In this document: positions 16,246 to 24,781 of the stretch, in pieces | Layout: each line of letters opens with the position of its first letter | Numbering within the stretch: the first letter of the stretch is position 1 | NCBI GenBank assembly: GCA_036555065.1 | Contig: DATBLZ010000162.1 | Span: forward strand, 1-39,995 | DNA length: 39,995 nucleotides | Direction of reading: 5' to 3' | From: DATBLZ01 sp036555065 | Lineage (GTDB): Bacteria > Pseudomonadota > Gammaproteobacteria > Steroidobacterales > Rariloculaceae | Program-made: the position numbers and the translations under genes | The notes under the pieces: generated by a model | Seen by the model: only the letters and a program-made list of their open reading frames with translations | Database searches by the model: none | What the model was told of the DNA's origin: nothing

Positions 16246-16977
16246 ATGTCTAGAGGCCGAAGGGCCGCGGCGCTCGCGATCGGCGGATCGATCGTCGTTG
16301 GGGCCGCGCTCTTCGGCGGCTTGCTCGCCCAGGAGCCCGATTCCGTCACGCGCGTCGCCGCGCTCGAAGCCAAGCTCACGGCGCTCGAGCGGGAGATCGT
16401 GCTCCTCGAGGATACGAAAGCGATCAAACGCCTCCAACGTGCCTACGGTTATTACGCCGACAAGAAGCTCGCGGGCGAGATCGGCGCGCTCTTCGCGGAG
16501 AATGGGACCGCGGAGATCGGCGGCCTCGGTGTTTTCGTCGGCAAGAGCCGCATCACCGAGCTCTACGATTTCCTGCTCGGCGACGGCCTCGCGGACGGCG
16601 AGCTCGCCAACCACATCATCCTTCAAGGCGTCGTAGACGTCGCACCCGATGGCAACACGGCCAAGGGCCGCTGGCGCGCGCTGATCCAGCTCGGCCAGCA
16701 CGGTGAAACCGCCGTTTGGTCGGAAGGACCCTACGAAAACGAGTACGTCAAAGAAGACGGCGTTTGGAAATTCAGCAAGCTCCATTGGTACATGACCGTG
16801 GCGGCGCCCTACGACCCCGGCTGGCATCGCGCGCAGATTCCGCTCGCCGACCCGAGCCCCGAGCTGCCGCCCGATCGTCCGCCGAGCGAGACTTATCAGT
16901 CCTACCCATCGGCCTATTTGCCGATGTACCACTACGACAATCCGGTCTCCGGCCGCAAAGCGGGAGGCACGCCATGA
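16246..16977 (+). CDS. Exported SnoaL/NTF2-like protein, copy 1
   Basis: 243 residues. Signal anchor AALAIGGSIVVGAALFGGLL, then a short predicted coiled coil (VAALEAKLTALEREIVLLED), then a SnoaL/NTF2-like cone: AIKRLQRAYGYYADKK, LFAENGTAEIGG, EGPYENEYVKEDGVWKFSKL. The C-terminus carries the group-specific PDRPPSETYQSYPSAYLPMY and NPVSGR block. The substrate or ligand is unknown; the fold covers both enzymes and binding proteins. ATG 16246 precedes the signal sequence, with GGGGAAG upstream. The stop overlaps the next paralogue start by four bases (ATGA). Confidence 0.78.
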   Translation: MSRGRRAAALAIGGSIVVGAALFGGLLAQEPDSVTRVAALEAKLTALEREIVLLEDTKAIKRLQRAYGYYADKKLAGEIGALFAENGTAEIGGLGVFVGKSRITELYDFLLGDGLADGELANHIILQGVVDVAPDGNTAKGRWRALIQLGQHGETAVWSEGPYENEYVKEDGVWKFSKLHWYMTVAAPYDPGWHRAQIPLADPSPELPPDRPPSETYQSYPSAYLPMYHYDNPVSGRKAGGTP

Positions 16978-17732
16978 TCGCGCGGGCCGACCCGAGGCAA
17001 GGACGCACGCGAGTGCTTGCGCCGGCCGCGCGCGCAACGGCCGTGGTCGCGCTGCTTCTTGCGCCGGGTGCTTTGTTGCATGCTCAGGACGATCTCGCTG
17101 CGCGCGTCGCGGGCGTGCAAGCGCGGTTGGCTGCGATCGAGCAACGCGCAGACCGGGTCGCCGACGTCAACGCGATCGAGAATCTGCAGCGCAGCTACGG
17201 CTATTACCTCGACAAGATGCTGTGGGAGCACGTGGTCGACCTCTTCAGCGACGCCGCCACGATGGAAATCGGCACGAGCGGCGTCTATGTCGGCAAAGAC
17301 AGCATCCGCCGTTACCTATACAGCCTGAGTGGCGGTGTCGAAGGGCCGCTCGAGGGCGTGCTCTACGACCATTTCCAGCTGCAGCCGGTCGTCACCGTTG
17401 CCGATGACGGCCGCACGGCCAAAGGCCGTTGGCGCGCCTTGATCATGACGGGAACGTACGGATCGGGCTCGGGCGGGAATTGGGGCGAAGGACCCTACGA
17501 GAACGAATACGTCAAAGAGAACGGCGTCTGGAAGATCAGCAAGCTCCATTGGTACGCGACTTTCTACGTGCCATACGAAGGCGGTTGGCTCAATTCGAGC
17601 CCCGACGCGGTGCGCGCTTACAGCGAAGGCCGTGGCGTCACCCCGGACCGACCGCAGAGCGAGCAATATGCGCCCTACCCGGCCGCGTTCGTGCCGCCGT
17701 TTCACTATCCGAATCCCGTGAGCGGGCGATGA
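16974..17732 (+). CDS. Exported SnoaL/NTF2-like protein, copy 2
   Basis: 252 residues, paralogue of the genes on both sides. Signal peptide AVVALLLAPGALLHAQ, heptad region DDLAARVAGVQARLAAIEQ, then AIENLQRSYGYYLDKM, DAATMEIGTSGVYVGKDS, the conserved GEGPYENEYVKENGVWKISK and the terminal PQSEQYAPYPAAFVPPFHY with NPVSGR. The Ser-Tyr-Gly-Tyr-Tyr and HWY positions are kept with copy 1. The start and stop both overlap the neighbours by four bases, so the three proteins are made together and may form a hetero-oligomer. Confidence 0.78.
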   Translation: MIARADPRQGRTRVLAPAARATAVVALLLAPGALLHAQDDLAARVAGVQARLAAIEQRADRVADVNAIENLQRSYGYYLDKMLWEHVVDLFSDAATMEIGTSGVYVGKDSIRRYLYSLSGGVEGPLEGVLYDHFQLQPVVTVADDGRTAKGRWRALIMTGTYGSGSGGNWGEGPYENEYVKENGVWKISKLHWYATFYVPYEGGWLNSSPDAVRAYSEGRGVTPDRPQSEQYAPYPAAFVPPFHYPNPVSGR

Positions 17733-18496
17733 CCGGGAACATGATGTCGCGATTCAATCTGGCCTTTGTCGCTCTCACCGTGTGCCTGAGCACGTTGGGC
17801 GGCTGCGCGCGTGAGAGCCCAACCGACGCCGAGCTCGCGGCATCCATCGCAGCGCTCGAGCAGGCCGTGGCCGAGGCGGAGCGCAAGATCGAGCGGCTCA
17901 AAGATTTCGATGCCATCGAGAATCTCTCCGGCGTTTACGGCCACTACGTCGACGAGTCCATGCAGGACGACATTGCGGACCTTTTCGCCGCCGACGGCAT
18001 CGTCGAGATCCTCGGCCGCGGCGTTTTCTACGGTCAGGATCGCGTGCGACAGTACATGCACAACCTCGGCCCCGTGGGACAACAGGACGGCCGGCTCTTC
18101 AATCACATGCACCTTCAGCCCGTGATTCACATTGCCGAGGACGGCCAAACTGCAAGGGCACGCTCGCGGCTATTCGTGATGTTCAGCGTCTTGAATGCCA
18201 ACGCGCAGTGGGGCTCGGGAATCTACGAGAACGAGTTCGTCAAGCAAGACGGCGTTTGGAAATTCAAGTACTTGCACGGATATCAGACTTTCTACACGAA
18301 CTACGAGGATGGGTGGGCGAAACGCGCGTCGGCGATTTTTGCGCCCTACGAGCGACTCCCGCCGGACGGACCGCAATCGGTGGCGTACGACCCGTACCCG
18401 GCCGCGTTCGTGCCGCCGTTCCACTACGCGAACCCGGTCTCGGGCCGAATGGATTACTACGGCCGGCCGCAGCCCCCGCCCGCACCGGCGAGGTAA
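17729..18496 (+). CDS. SnoaL/NTF2-like lipoprotein, copy 3
   Basis: 255 residues, third paralogue of the operon. It differs in having a lipoprotein signal: VCLSTLGGC is a good lipobox, so it would be membrane-anchored. The coiled-coil region IAALEQAVAEAERKIERL precedes AIENLSGVYGHYVDES; then come GIYENEFVKQDGVWKFKY, PQSVAYDPYPAAFVPPF and NPVSGR, plus a Pro-rich tail. One Tyr of the YGYY motif of the other copies is His here (YGHY). It may anchor the two soluble paralogues. Confidence 0.77.
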   Translation: MTGNMMSRFNLAFVALTVCLSTLGGCARESPTDAELAASIAALEQAVAEAERKIERLKDFDAIENLSGVYGHYVDESMQDDIADLFAADGIVEILGRGVFYGQDRVRQYMHNLGPVGQQDGRLFNHMHLQPVIHIAEDGQTARARSRLFVMFSVLNANAQWGSGIYENEFVKQDGVWKFKYLHGYQTFYTNYEDGWAKRASAIFAPYERLPPDGPQSVAYDPYPAAFVPPFHYANPVSGRMDYYGRPQPPPAPAR

Positions 18497-18511
18497 TCGT
18501 CGGGTGAGCAT

Positions 18512-18570
18512 TGTAGGAGCGACTTCAGTCGCGACGTTTTCGAGGAGTCGCGGCTAAAGCGGCTCCCACA
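18512..18570. repeat. Inverted pair of REP-like elements
   Basis: A + oriented copy (TGTAGGAGCGACTTCAGTCG, 18512-18535) faces an inverted copy (GAGTCGCGGCTAAAGCGGCT, 18544-18570). The pair lies at the junction of two convergent genes and overlaps the 3' end of the HAD gene, whose last residues it encodes. Confidence 0.75.
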
Positions 18571-19259
18571 GAACGGGTCCCCCGCGCAAGGAGATGCGGC
18601 AGCTCGCGCATGTGGAGGAACACGTGCGCGCCCGCGGCTTCGAGCTCACGAGCATCCGTATAGTCCTCGCCCGCATACCCGAGAACGGTCATTCCGGCCG
18701 CGATCGCGCCGTCGACACCCGAGCGGGAGTCCTCGATCACTACCGTTCGTGCCGGCACCGCGTCGAGTGCCTTTGCCGCAGCCAAGAAAAGATCCGGCGC
18801 AGGCTTCCCGGCGATGCCCATGTCCGCCGAGAAGAGCCGGCCCTCGAACCGCGGCAAGAGTCCCGTGACGCCGAGCGTCGTCTGCATCTTGCGCAACGTT
18901 CCGTTCGATACGACGCAGGTCGGCATCGGCAACGAATCGAGCGCCTCCACCACGCCGTCGATCGGCTGAACCGGAGCCTGCCGAAAGCGCTCGTAGAGGC
19001 GCTCGCGCCACACGGGGAAGAAGTCTTCGGCAAGTCTCCGGCCGAGCCGTTCCTCGATGATCGCCACGCTCCGGGCAGTCGTATTGCCGCGGAAGAGGGT
19101 AAAGGCTTCCTTGAGCGTTAGGGCGAGACCAAGCTCGCTCAGCGCCTCCACCAGCGCGCGATGCGCGATCGTCTCGCTGTCGACGAGCACGCCGTCGCAG
19201 TCGAATATCGCGAGCTGCCAGCGATCCTGCGCGGGTGGCGGTGTTTCATTGCTGCGCAT
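18525..19259 (-). CDS. HAD-superfamily phosphatase, subfamily IA
   Basis: 244 residues. Motif I FDCDGVLVDSE (nucleophile and acid-base Asp pair), motif II CVVSNGT, Lys of motif III in GKPAPDLFL, motif IV VIEDSRSGVDGA. These are the phosphoglycolate-phosphatase/beta-phosphoglucomutase-like group with a helical cap. The substrate is unknown; it is divergent from glpK by only 37 bases, so a sugar- or glycerol-phosphate is possible. The last 15 or so residues (SVGAALAATPRKRRD) come from a REP pair and are unlikely to be part of the ancestral protein. The start at 19259 is the ATG directly ahead of motif I. Confidence 0.85.
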   Translation of the reverse strand: MRSNETPPPAQDRWQLAIFDCDGVLVDSETIAHRALVEALSELGLALTLKEAFTLFRGNTTARSVAIIEERLGRRLAEDFFPVWRERLYERFRQAPVQPIDGVVEALDSLPMPTCVVSNGTLRKMQTTLGVTGLLPRFEGRLFSADMGIAGKPAPDLFLAAAKALDAVPARTVVIEDSRSGVDGAIAAGMTVLGYAGEDYTDARELEAAGAHVFLHMRELPHLLARGTRSVGAALAATPRKRRD

Positions 19260-19296
19260 ATCGTAGGGCGCGAATTGTAGGGGATAATCGCAGCCC

Positions 19297-20802
19297 ATGG
19301 GCAAGTTGATCGGCGCCATCGACCAAGGCACGACGAGCACGCGAGCGATGCTGTTCGATGAGCGCGGACGGATCGTCGGTGTAGGGCAGCGCGAGCACCG
19401 CCAGATCTTCCCCGAGCCCGGCTGGGTCGAGCACGACGCCACGGAGATTTGGGCGAGCGCTCAGGCCGTGATGGCCGAAGCGCTGCAGAATGCGCGCGTG
19501 GCCGCGGCCGACCTCGCCGCCGTCGGCATCACGAACCAACGCGAGACGACGGTCCTGTGGGACAAGCGCACGGGCCAGCCACTGCACAATGCGCTCGTCT
19601 GGCAGGACACGCGCGTCGAGGATCTCGTCGCGAGCTTCCGCAGCCACGGCGGCCCGGACCGTTTCCGGGCAAAAACGGGACTGCCGCTAGCGACGTATTT
19701 CAGCGGCCTCAAGCTCAAGTGGCTGCTCGACCATGTGCCGGACGCGCGCCGCATGGCCGACGCGGGCGATGCGCTATTCGGCACGATCGATTCTTGGCTC
19801 GCGTGGAATCTCACGGGTGGGCCGAAAGGCGGTCTGCACATTACTGACGTCACGAACGCGAGCCGCACCCAGCTCATGAGCCTCGCGACGCTCGATTGGG
19901 ACGACGACTTGCTCGGCGCCTTCGACGTGCCGCGCGCAGTACTGCCGAAGATAGTGTCCTCGAGCAAGGTCTACGATGCCGTGCGCGTGCCGCAGTGGCG
20001 CGGCGTGCCGATCGCGGGGATTCTCGGCGATCAACAGGCCGCGCTCGTCGGGCAAACGTGTTTCGCGCCCGGCGAAGCCAAGAATACCTATGGCACCGGC
20101 TGTTTTTTGCTCATGAACACGGGCACGCGCGCGATGCAGTCGAATGCGGGCTTGCTCACGACCGTCGCCTATCAAATCGCCGACGAGCCCGCGCATTACG
20201 CGCTCGAAGGCTCGATCGCAATCACGGGCGCGCTCGTTCAGTGGCTCAGGGACAACCTCAAGATCATCGCGAAGAGCACCGACGTCGAGGCGCTCGCTCG
20301 CGAGGTCGAGGACAACGGCGACGTGTATTTCGTGCCGGCTTTTTCGGGCCTCTATGCGCCGCACTGGAAAGAGAGCGCGCGCGGCGTCGTCGCGGGTCTC
20401 ACGCGCTACGCGAACCGAGCCCACCTCGCGCGCGCCGCGCTCGAGGCCACGGCCTATCAAACCCGCGAGGTGCTCGACGCGATGGAGCGGGACTCGGGCA
20501 TTGCGATGAAGGAGCTGCGCGTCGACGGGGGCATGGTCGCGAACGAGCTGCTAATGCAGTTTCAGGCGGACATTCTCGACGTTCCCGTAATTCGGCCCAA
20601 GATGGCCGAGACCACGGCGCTCGGCGCCGCGTACGCGGCGGGCCTCGCCGTCGGATACTGGGCCGGCCAGGAAGAAATCAAAAAGAACTGGGCGCTCGAC
20701 AAGCGCATCGAGCCGCGCATGGCGGCGAGCGAGCGCGAGCGCCTCTATAAGTCTTGGCAGAAAGCCGTGCGGCGCTCGTTCGATTGGGTAACGACGGGAT
20801 AA
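19297..20802 (+). CDS. glpK: Glycerol kinase
   Basis: 501 residues, the normal length. FGGY-family motifs are visible: GAIDQGTTSTRAMLFD at the N-terminus (ATP and glycerol site), ITNQRETTVLWDKRTG, LGDQQAALVGQTCF, GTGCFLLMNTG and RVDGGMVANELLMQF. It phosphorylates glycerol to sn-glycerol 3-phosphate in the cytosol. The facilitator gene follows 44 bases later across a REP element. A GATAAT at 19283-19288 could be the -10 of a very short leader. The glycerol-3-phosphate dehydrogenase gene is not in the window. Confidence 0.97.
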   Translation: MGKLIGAIDQGTTSTRAMLFDERGRIVGVGQREHRQIFPEPGWVEHDATEIWASAQAVMAEALQNARVAAADLAAVGITNQRETTVLWDKRTGQPLHNALVWQDTRVEDLVASFRSHGGPDRFRAKTGLPLATYFSGLKLKWLLDHVPDARRMADAGDALFGTIDSWLAWNLTGGPKGGLHITDVTNASRTQLMSLATLDWDDDLLGAFDVPRAVLPKIVSSSKVYDAVRVPQWRGVPIAGILGDQQAALVGQTCFAPGEAKNTYGTGCFLLMNTGTRAMQSNAGLLTTVAYQIADEPAHYALEGSIAITGALVQWLRDNLKIIAKSTDVEALAREVEDNGDVYFVPAFSGLYAPHWKESARGVVAGLTRYANRAHLARAALEATAYQTREVLDAMERDSGIAMKELRVDGGMVANELLMQFQADILDVPVIRPKMAETTALGAAYAAGLAVGYWAGQEEIKKNWALDKRIEPRMAASERERLYKSWQKAVRRSFDWVTTG

Positions 20803-20804
20803 GC

Positions 20805-20829
20805 GATCGCGGCTAAAGCCGCTCCCACA
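20805..20829. repeat. REP-like palindromic element
   Basis: GATCGCGGCTAAAGCCGCTC (and following CCACA) lies between glpK and glpF, which are on the same strand. Here the element is within an operon, so it may influence relative expression rather than end transcription. Confidence 0.75.
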
Positions 20830-20846
20830 AGAAGACGGAGGACATC

Positions 20847-21572
20847 ATGGCCGGGGCATTCTGGGGCGAATTGTTGGGCACAATGACCCTGATCCTGTTC
20901 GGGAACGGCGTGGTCGCGTGCGTATCGCTGAAACGGTCCTACGGACAAAACTCCGGCTGGATCGTCATTACCGCGGGCTGGGGTATGGCGGTCCTGGCAG
21001 GCGTGCTCGTCGCGCTCGCAGTCGGCAGCAATGCGCACTTGAATCCCGCGGTGACGGTCGGTGTCGGGATCGCGACCGGCGATTGGAGCAACGTCGGGGT
21101 TTACATCGCGGGCCAACTGCTCGGCGCAATGCTCGGCGCGACGCTCGCCTGGCTCCACTATCTGCCGCATTGGGCCGAGACTGATGATGCGCTGGTCAAG
21201 CGCGCCTGCTTTTGCACGTCGCCCGCGATTCGCAGCGCACCCGCGAACTTCTTGAGCGAGATCATCGGCACGTTCTTTCTCGTGTTCGTCGCCGCGGCGA
21301 TCTCGTCCGACAACCTCTCCCCGACATCGCTGCCGCCCGGCTTCGGTCCGTTCCTCGTCGCCCTGCTCGTCTGGGGCATTGGCATGTCGCTCGGCGGCCC
21401 GACGGGCTATGCGATCAACCCGGCACGCGACCTCGGGCCGCGCATCATGCACGCGCTGTTGCCGATCGCGGGAAAAGGCAAGTCGGGTTGGGACTACGCG
21501 CACGTGCCCGTGCTCGGTCCACTCATCGGCGCGGCCTTGGCCGGAGTGACCGTCACCATCGCAGGCATGTAA
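20847..21572 (+). CDS. glpF: Glycerol uptake facilitator (aquaglyceroporin)
   Basis: 241 residues with six membrane segments and two half-helices. Both NPA boxes are intact: SNAHLNPAVTVG in the first half and GYAINPARDLGPR in the second, the latter with the Asp and Arg typical of glycerol rather than water channels. It lets glycerol enter down its gradient, trapped by GlpK encoded upstream. A GGAGGA ribosome-binding site precedes the ATG. Confidence 0.94.
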   Translation: MAGAFWGELLGTMTLILFGNGVVACVSLKRSYGQNSGWIVITAGWGMAVLAGVLVALAVGSNAHLNPAVTVGVGIATGDWSNVGVYIAGQLLGAMLGATLAWLHYLPHWAETDDALVKRACFCTSPAIRSAPANFLSEIIGTFFLVFVAAAISSDNLSPTSLPPGFGPFLVALLVWGIGMSLGGPTGYAINPARDLGPRIMHALLPIAGKGKSGWDYAHVPVLGPLIGAALAGVTVTIAGM

Positions 21573-21602
21573 ACTGGCATTCGGCTTCCGGGGGAGAATG
21601 CA

Positions 21603-22286
21603 ATGCCGCCATCGTCGCCGACCACCGGCATCGAGCCGCCGTCGGGCAAGCGCATCGCCGTCAGCGCGCTCGTCGCGTGCGTAGTCGCGGGCATCGTTCT
21701 CGTGACAGCCGTGCTGCCCGCCGAATACGGTGTCGATCCCACTGGAATCGGCGGGGCGCTCGGTCTCACGGCGCTCAATGAGCCCGTGCGAACCATCGAG
21801 ATCACCGACGTCGTCGGCGGCAATGAAGCCGTCCGCGAGGCCAAGATTCCCGACTTCGGCGAGCCCGTGCCGCTGCCGAACCCGGCCGTGCATCAAGCCG
21901 AGGACCACGCGCCACGCAGCCAGCAGTTCGTCGTCACGATACCGCCGGAGGGTGAAACCGAGATCAAGACCGTGCTGCGTGCAGGGAAAATGATCCTGTA
22001 CACGTGGAGCGTCGACCGTGGAACGATTTACTCCGACATGCACGGTCACAACCCCGAGTTTGGCAGCGATTTCTTCGTGCGCTACCTGGAGCACTGCGGC
22101 GACGAGGACGATTTCGAGAATGGTATCTGCAAGGAAGGGTCCGGCCAGAGCGGGTCGCTCGTCGCACCTTTCGACGGCGAGCACGGCTGGTACTGGCTCA
22201 ACTTCAACGAATTTCCGGTTACGGTGACGCTCGACGTAACTGGGTTCTACGACGACACGATCGACTACGGGATATTCGGCCGCTGA
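21603..22286 (+). CDS. Transmembrane anchor protein, function unknown
   Basis: 227 residues with one N-terminal helix (VSALVACVVAGIVLVTAVLP) followed by EYGVDPTGIGGALGLTAL, a segment I recall from proteins annotated transmembrane anchor protein. The periplasmic part holds QQFVVTIPPEGETEIKTVL, DMHGHNPEFGSDFFVRYLE, two Cys (HCGDEDDFENGIC) and a GEHGWYWLNFNEFPVTVTL strand block that looks like a beta-sandwich. GGGGGAGA precedes the ATG. It lies between glycerol and lactate transport genes; a role beside transport is only inference. Confidence 0.6.
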   Translation: MPPSSPTTGIEPPSGKRIAVSALVACVVAGIVLVTAVLPAEYGVDPTGIGGALGLTALNEPVRTIEITDVVGGNEAVREAKIPDFGEPVPLPNPAVHQAEDHAPRSQQFVVTIPPEGETEIKTVLRAGKMILYTWSVDRGTIYSDMHGHNPEFGSDFFVRYLEHCGDEDDFENGICKEGSGQSGSLVAPFDGEHGWYWLNFNEFPVTVTLDVTGFYDDTIDYGIFGR

Positions 22287-22336
22287 GCCGGGCAAAAGAA
22301 CGCCTCCCCGAATAATAAGCACAACGGAGACTTTGC

Positions 22337-23944
22337 ATGTGGCAGCACGACTACTACCCCATAGCGGACAGCCTTGCGTTGTCGGCGCTCGTGGCCGCGG
22401 TGCCAATCGTCGTGCTGCTGATCATGATCGGCGTGCTGCGCAAGCCCGCGTGGATGTCCGCGCTCGCGGGCCTCGCAACGGCGCTCGTCGTGGCGACGCT
22501 CGCCTACGGAATGCCGGCCAATCTCGCCGTGCGCTCCTCGCTGATGGGCGCCGCGTTCGGCCTGCTGCCGATCGGCTGGATCGTCTATTGGGCCGTCGTT
22601 CTGTACCGCATCACGCTCGAGACCGGCAACTTCGAGATCATCAAGGATTCGATCGGCGGCATCACGAAGGACCGGCGGCTCCAGGCGATGCTGATCGCGT
22701 TCGCGTTCGGCGCGTTCGTCGAGGGCGCCGCGGGCTTCGGCACGCCCGTCGCCGTCGCGGCTGCGATGCTGACGGGCCTCGGCTTCTCGCCGTTCTTCGC
22801 GGCCGGCATTTGCCTGCTCGCGAACACGGCCCCCGTCGCGTTCGGCTCGATCGGCATTCCGGTCACGACGCTCGCGAACACAACGGGCATCGACGAGCTC
22901 ACGCTGTCGCAATGGGTCGGGCGCATCTGCGCGCCGGTCTCCGTGTTCATCCCGGCGTACTTGATCATGGTGATGGGCGGCTTCCGCGGCTTGAAGGGCG
23001 TGCTGCCGGCCGCCATCGTCTGCGGCATCTGCTTCGCGAGCGTGCAGCTTGCGGTCTCGAACCTCATCGGCCCGCAGCTCGTCGATATTCTGGCCGCGCT
23101 GACGGCGATCGTCGGCATGGTCGTGCTGCTCAAGGTCTGGCAGCCGAATGACAACTTCGTGCTCGTCGGCGAGCACGCCGCGGTGGCCGAGCCGAAGCAG
23201 CACGGCTTCGGGCGCACGCTGCTGGCCTGGTCGCCGTACCTGTTCCTCGTCGCGTTCGTGCTCGTCTGGGGCTACGCCCCTTCAAAACGTGCGCTCGAGA
23301 CGACGAACATCGTGTTCGCGTGGCCCGGCTTGCACAACGAGATCACGCGGATGGCGCCGATGGTGCCGCAGCCGGCGCCGTACGCCGCGAACTACACGTT
23401 CAACTGGCTCGCGGCGGCGGGCTCCGCGTGCGCGCTGGCGACGATCGCGTCGGCGCTCGTGCTGCGCGTCTCCGTCGGCATGTACATCGGCATCTTGGCG
23501 CGCGTGCTGAAGCAGCTTGCGTTCTCGCTGCTGACGATCGCCTGCGTGCTCGGGCTCGCTTACGTCATGAACTACAGCGGCGCCGTCGTAACGCTCGGCC
23601 TCGCATTCGCAACCACGGGCGCGCTGTTCCCATTCTTCAGCGCGCTCGTCGGCTGGCTCGGCGTGTTCCTGACGGGCAGCGACACGTCGGCGAACGCGCT
23701 GTTCGGCAACCTGCAAGTCGTCACGGCGAACAGCTTGGGTTTCGATCCCGCGATCATGGCGGCCGCGAATTCCGCGGGTGGGGTCATGGGCAAGATGATC
23801 AGCTTGCAAAGTCTCGCCGTTGCCGTAGCGGCAACCGGAATGGCGAGGTCCGAAGAGGGGAAGCTCTTCCGCTTCACGGTCAAGCACAGCATCTTCCTCG
23901 CCTCCGTGCTCGGCGGCCTCGCGGCGTTGTACGCCTACTTGTGA
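22337..23944 (+). CDS. L-lactate/glycolate permease, LctP family
   Basis: 535 residues with about 13 hydrophobic segments. The family signature FGAFVEGAAGFGTPVAVAAA is intact, as is PVAFGSIGIPVTTLA and the late GSDTSANALFGNLQV and ANSAGGVMGKMISLQS blocks. LctP (LldP) and GlcA are proton symporters for L-lactate, D-lactate and glycolate, which sequence alone does not separate. No lactate dehydrogenase gene is next to it; glcB, a glycolate-pathway gene, lies 8.6 kb away. Confidence 0.93.
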   Translation: MWQHDYYPIADSLALSALVAAVPIVVLLIMIGVLRKPAWMSALAGLATALVVATLAYGMPANLAVRSSLMGAAFGLLPIGWIVYWAVVLYRITLETGNFEIIKDSIGGITKDRRLQAMLIAFAFGAFVEGAAGFGTPVAVAAAMLTGLGFSPFFAAGICLLANTAPVAFGSIGIPVTTLANTTGIDELTLSQWVGRICAPVSVFIPAYLIMVMGGFRGLKGVLPAAIVCGICFASVQLAVSNLIGPQLVDILAALTAIVGMVVLLKVWQPNDNFVLVGEHAAVAEPKQHGFGRTLLAWSPYLFLVAFVLVWGYAPSKRALETTNIVFAWPGLHNEITRMAPMVPQPAPYAANYTFNWLAAAGSACALATIASALVLRVSVGMYIGILARVLKQLAFSLLTIACVLGLAYVMNYSGAVVTLGLAFATTGALFPFFSALVGWLGVFLTGSDTSANALFGNLQVVTANSLGFDPAIMAAANSAGGVMGKMISLQSLAVAVAATGMARSEEGKLFRFTVKHSIFLASVLGGLAALYAYL

Positions 23945-23948
23945 CGAG

Positions 23949-23973
23949 GAGTCGCGGCTAAAGTCGCTCTCAC
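23949..23973. repeat. REP-like palindromic element
   Basis: GGAGTCGCGGCTAAAGTCGC (and following TCTCAC) fills the 25-base gap between the convergent permease and phhB genes, and its last bases include the phhB stop codon. One arm carries mismatches (AAAGTCGC rather than AAAGCCGC). Confidence 0.65.
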
Positions 23974-24302
23974 GCGGCCGCGAGGCGGCTGATCTTCGCA
24001 GCGAGGTAGAAGTCGCTCTCCGTGAGGCCGCTGATCTTGTGCGTCCAAATTTCGACGCGGCACTGGCCCCAGCGCACGTAGAGATCAGGGTGATGGCCCT
24101 GTTCCTCGGCGACCTCGCCGACGGCGTTCGCGAGCCGCATGGCCCCGACGAAATCCTTGAAGTCGTACGCCCGCTCGAGGTGTCCGGCCGAGTTGACCTT
24201 CCAACCACCCCCAAGCTCCTTGAGCAGCGCCGTGACTCGCTCCTTTGCAAGCGGCGGAATGCCGCCGCGGCAGGGGATGCATTGCTGGTCGGCCAATCCC
24301 AT
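23970..24302 (-). CDS. phhB: Pterin-4a-carbinolamine dehydratase
   Basis: 110 residues. The motif E-x-x-HHPDLYVRWGQCRVEIWTH includes the catalytic His pair, and ISGLTESDFYLAAKI is the conserved end of the fold. The enzyme recycles 4a-hydroxytetrahydrobiopterin, usually for phenylalanine hydroxylase; phhA is not in the window. The N-terminal CIPCRGG is typical of bacterial members. Confidence 0.93.
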   Translation of the reverse strand: MGLADQQCIPCRGGIPPLAKERVTALLKELGGGWKVNSAGHLERAYDFKDFVGAMRLANAVGEVAEEQGHHPDLYVRWGQCRVEIWTHKISGLTESDFYLAAKISRLAAA

Positions 24303-24382
24303 TTGCTACTCTCCCTGATCGATTCCGTGTATGTACAAGTCGCAGTATATCCCCGTGCGAGTCCGAACTAGGATCGCCTGAT

Positions 24383-24781
24383 ATGCGAAACGTAGCGCCT
24401 GTACTCGTAGTTGCGGCCGCGCTTGCGGCCTGTGCAGCCGAACCGCCCGCCCCTGCGCCCCCATCCGGAGCCATGACGTTTGCAACGCACTGCGCCTCGT
24501 GTCACGGTCCGCAAGGTGAAGGCGACGGCCCCGTCGCCGCCACGATGGCCGTCGCGGTTCCCAATCTGCGCGCGTTGACAGAGCGCAACGACGGCGTGTT
24601 TCCAGCCGAGGCCATCGCGAGCTATATCGACGGCCGAGCTCTGCCCGCAGCGCACGGCACGCGGCTCATGCCGGTTTGGGGCGATGTGTTCTCGGCAACG
24701 CAGAGGCTCGTCGTCGACGCCGCAGACCCCGAACAGCGGATCGCGGCCGTGGTCGACTTCCTGCGCGAGATTCAACGTTAG
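24383..24781 (+). CDS. Small cytochrome c lipoprotein
   Basis: 132 residues. VVAAALAACAAEP is a lipoprotein signal, and the single haem motif is CASCH (Cys37-His41) followed by GPQGEGDGPVA, typical of class I cytochromes. RLMPVWGDVF carries the probable axial Met. It would be an outer- or inner-membrane-anchored periplasmic electron carrier. The 3' end overlaps the convergent response-regulator gene by four bases. The redox partner is unknown. Confidence 0.85.
   Translation: MRNVAPVLVVAAALAACAAEPPAPAPPSGAMTFATHCASCHGPQGEGDGPVAATMAVAVPNLRALTERNDGVFPAEAIASYIDGRALPAAHGTRLMPVWGDVFSATQRLVVDAADPEQRIAAVVDFLREIQR

Noticed and set aside
20745..22406. Minus-strand open frame of 553 codons
   Set aside because: It covers glpF and the membrane-anchor gene in antisense; both of those have clear motifs and ribosome-binding sites.
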